A stretch of 44,153 nucleotides of DNA. Origin: Amphimedon queenslandica (Eukaryota > Porifera > Demospongiae > Haplosclerida > Niphatidae). The position numbers and the translations under genes were made by a program. Below, piece by piece: positions 42,351-44,153 of the stretch. How positions within the stretch are numbered: position 1 is the stretch's first letter; each line of letters opens with the position of its first letter. The notes under the pieces were generated by a model that saw only the letters and a program-made list of their open reading frames with translations, was not told the DNA's origin and did no database searches. The stretch covers positions 1,590 to 45,742 of the forward strand of contig NW_003546383.1 of the NCBI RefSeq assembly GCF_000090795.2, in the 5' to 3' direction.

Positions 42351-43490
42351 TAGTGTTGAAACGAATAGTAGAAAATGCAATTTGAATATTTGGTTCATTT
42401 CATGATTGAATATTCAAATACTTGCATTAATAACTAGTGCAACTAGTGGTTAATTAATTTTTTATGTGGTTAATTAGTAATATTTTAATGCACTAATTAG
42501 TTTACACAATACTTATAAGAACTGTCAAATAGAAGGGAGGTTTTTGTTAAGAAACACCAACATATCAACATTCTCAGGTTTAAGATATGTCCTCTTTTTT
42601 GTTACTATGCCTCCTGCAACAGAAAAGATCTCTCAAAATGTACAAATTTGGCAGGCATACAGAGTAGCTTTCTTGCAATGTCTGATAAGTGAGGAAAGCT
42701 CTCTTAGTTTTTTCTCCACTATTCAAATACATCTGATTCTAGTCGAAGAGCAGTTTCCTTCTTAAAGTACTCCATTTCCTTTACACAAGTCATGCTCCCT
42801 GGCTCTACTGATGCTACAGTATCCCGAGAAGAAAGTGAATAGCACTGTCCTTAAATTTCTTAGCAGGTGGTTCTCTTAACTCTACCACTTCATTTTTCTC
42901 ACTTATCTACATGGTATCCATAAGTTCCATTTGTTTTATGACTTCAGCGTGTGCAATTTCTCTCTGTTCTTCATTGAGAAAAGTTAGTTGGGAATATCTA
43001 GGATCAATAGCTGCACATAAAACAGGTAAGCTTTTTTGCTACTTGAAGAGATGACAGATCAAATCTTGTCTTTAACTCGTAACTTACAATACTTCTTTAC
43101 TGCTGGTAAGTCATTATCGTGTATAACCATATGATTAGTAAGAAGTCCTTGAACTACGGGATAGATGATTGAACATGAAACATTGAAATCAGAAGTAAAG
43201 ACTGTGGTAGCAACCTGAAGTGGTTTGAAAACCACAACCATTTGGGATAATAAATCCAACTGGTTATCCTTAAAATCAAGTGCTTGACATTGAGGCTTGG
43301 TAGTATTTATATCATGTAAAGTAGCATAGATTGCTACACGCTGCTCCAAAAGACGATCAAGCATAAATTATGTTGAATTGCAGCTACATCTTGTATCAGG
43401 TTATGTTGAGGAACATCTAACTGTGCCGGTTTCTCTCTTAAACCAGTCATGCTACTACACTATGTCAGAAATGGCTGACAAGCTACGGCA
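42351..43490 (-). pseudogene. hAT transposase (ZBED1-like), N-truncated and broken
   Basis: From about 43440 leftward on the minus strand: AQLDVPQHNLIQDVA, then frame 43364-43059: MLDRLLEQRVAIYATLHDIN, LDFKDNQLDLLSQMVVVFKP, LQVATTVFTSDFNVSCSIIY and PVVQGLLTNHM, the hAT catalytic region. Further left: LPVLCAAIDPRYSQLTFLNE, KRFKD-like segments and near 42600 IFSVAGGIVTKKRTYLKPEN, VDMLVFLNKN, the hAT C-terminal dimerisation block. Stops and frame changes separate these. The R-W-N-S-T motif expected after the first block is degraded (AAIQHN). The BED finger and N-terminus are missing. tagtgttgaaacgaatag at 42351 looks like a hAT left terminus; no partner was found. Confidence 0.85.
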
Positions 43491-43686
43491 GTCATTTGGC
43501 TAATATGTAGTGGTCGGTGATATATCTATATTTTATCAATACAAATGATATTTTACGGTATCGATTCGTATCGGTATCGAAATTTTGAAGGAATCTGGAT
43601 CAATACATTGACCATGCCCATTTATTATGGTTAAATAATATTAATAATAAAAATTTTAATAAGTTAATGACGTATAATACACACAC
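43491..43686. other. Non-coding; possible repeat terminus
   Basis: tagtggtcggtgatatatct at 43509 followed by cggtatcgattcgtatcggt-type sequence resembles a transposon end rich in GATA/ATCGA palindromes, but no inverted copy is present. AT-rich to 43686. Confidence 0.35.
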
Positions 43687-44153
43687 ACTCCCTTTTCTAC
43701 CCCGCCTCCCTCACATGCATTCCAATAGACCCATTGGGTTAAGTGCTTGTTGCACACTCATAACGAATAATTACAACAAAATATTATGACTATACAAACA
43801 TTATAACATAAACTGAACTAAATCAAAAATTAATTACTCGAACAACAACTACAAAAAATTTTAAAGCACCACTCTGTTCAGTCCAGCCACAGGTGCTCCA
43901 TGGAAAAAACTCCCCCGGAGGTAAAAAACCCACTTTGAGGAGGGAAAAACCGACCGGTGGAAGAAAAACCAGAGTGATAGATCCATTGAAAACAGACACC
44001 AACAGATAATGATTATGCAATTGTACAACAGGAGTCCATAATGTAAAGATGATATGAGAGAGCTGAATTAGATCTTGTCCTTGGTGATGATGTTAACTTG
44101 TGCAAATTGAATGAGCTATACTGTCATTAAAAAAATTACTATACATTTACCTA
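43687..44153 (-). other. Possible 3' end of another LTR retrotransposon
   Basis: On the minus strand a purine-rich run (gagggaggcggggtagaaaa then gggag, 43688-43711) is followed by TGTGTGTGTATTATAC, the arrangement of a polypurine tract and LTR start. Upstream (to 44153) the sequence has no RT or integrase block; frame 44020-43823 has a PPGEFFPWSTCG motif I cannot place. This is inference from the junction only. Confidence 0.3.

Overview
The window looks like non-vertebrate metazoan nuclear DNA, most likely from a sponge (inference). It is AT-rich outside a GC-richer block at about 22.0-27.4 kb. The plausible coding exons are split by very short GT-AG introns (45-54 bp), the palindromic TGTACA/ACATGT word recurs throughout, and the transposon mix (HIRAN-like ORFs, DIRS-type, BEL/Pao, Gypsy, Crypton-like, piggyBac, pogo, hAT) is typical of early-branching animals. 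I see no bacterial operon, CRISPR array or rRNA. A 199-bp run of N at 22210-22408 is an assembly gap.

Layout. 0-0.7 kb: frameshifted HIRAN-like gene with an acidic repeat tail. 1.9-4.0 kb: a decayed pogo/Tigger element with matching ends that carries, tail-to-tail with its transposase, a second HIRAN-like ORF. 4.5-5.2 kb: exons of an unrecognised gene. 5.5-10 kb: three small inverted-repeat elements and fragments of a degraded ORF. 13.5-15.5 kb: a multi-exon, unrecognised but well-spliced gene that hosts an intronic MITE. 15.6-16.7 kb: copy A of a hAT-like non-autonomous element containing tRNA-type Pol III boxes and itself interrupted by another MITE. 17-20.5 kb: RecQ-like helicase scrap, 3'-truncated Gypsy element (minus strand) and a Crypton-like tyrosine recombinase fragment abutting its LTR. 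22-27.4 kb: DIRS-type retrotransposon (gag, RT-RNase H, tyrosine recombinase, minus strand). 28.1-29.2 kb: piggyBac remnant. 30.2-34.0 kb: a convergent pair, a SWIM/YqaJ/PHD protein (plus) and an IS5/Harbinger-like DDE transposase (minus), read here as one two-gene DNA transposon. 34.9-39.7 kb: BEL/Pao retrotransposon (minus), split by copy B of the Pol III-box element with a perfect 8-bp target duplication. 39.9-40.5 kb: degenerate tandem array. 40.7-42 kb: gag of a second DIRS-type element (plus). 42.4-43.5 kb: hAT remnant. 43.7 kb: a possible LTR/polypurine junction.

The region is mainly a nested transposon graveyard. Nearly every enzyme has lost reading frame and in many cases a catalytic residue (pogo D to N, piggyBac D to G, YqaJ D to N, BEL integrase E to G, Crypton-like R to C, DIRS RT DD to YK). 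The two observations that most deserve follow-up are the HIRAN-like ORF enclosed within pogo ends, and the TIR element carrying Pol III A/B boxes, whose second copy has an exact empty site reconstructed from the BEL reading frame.
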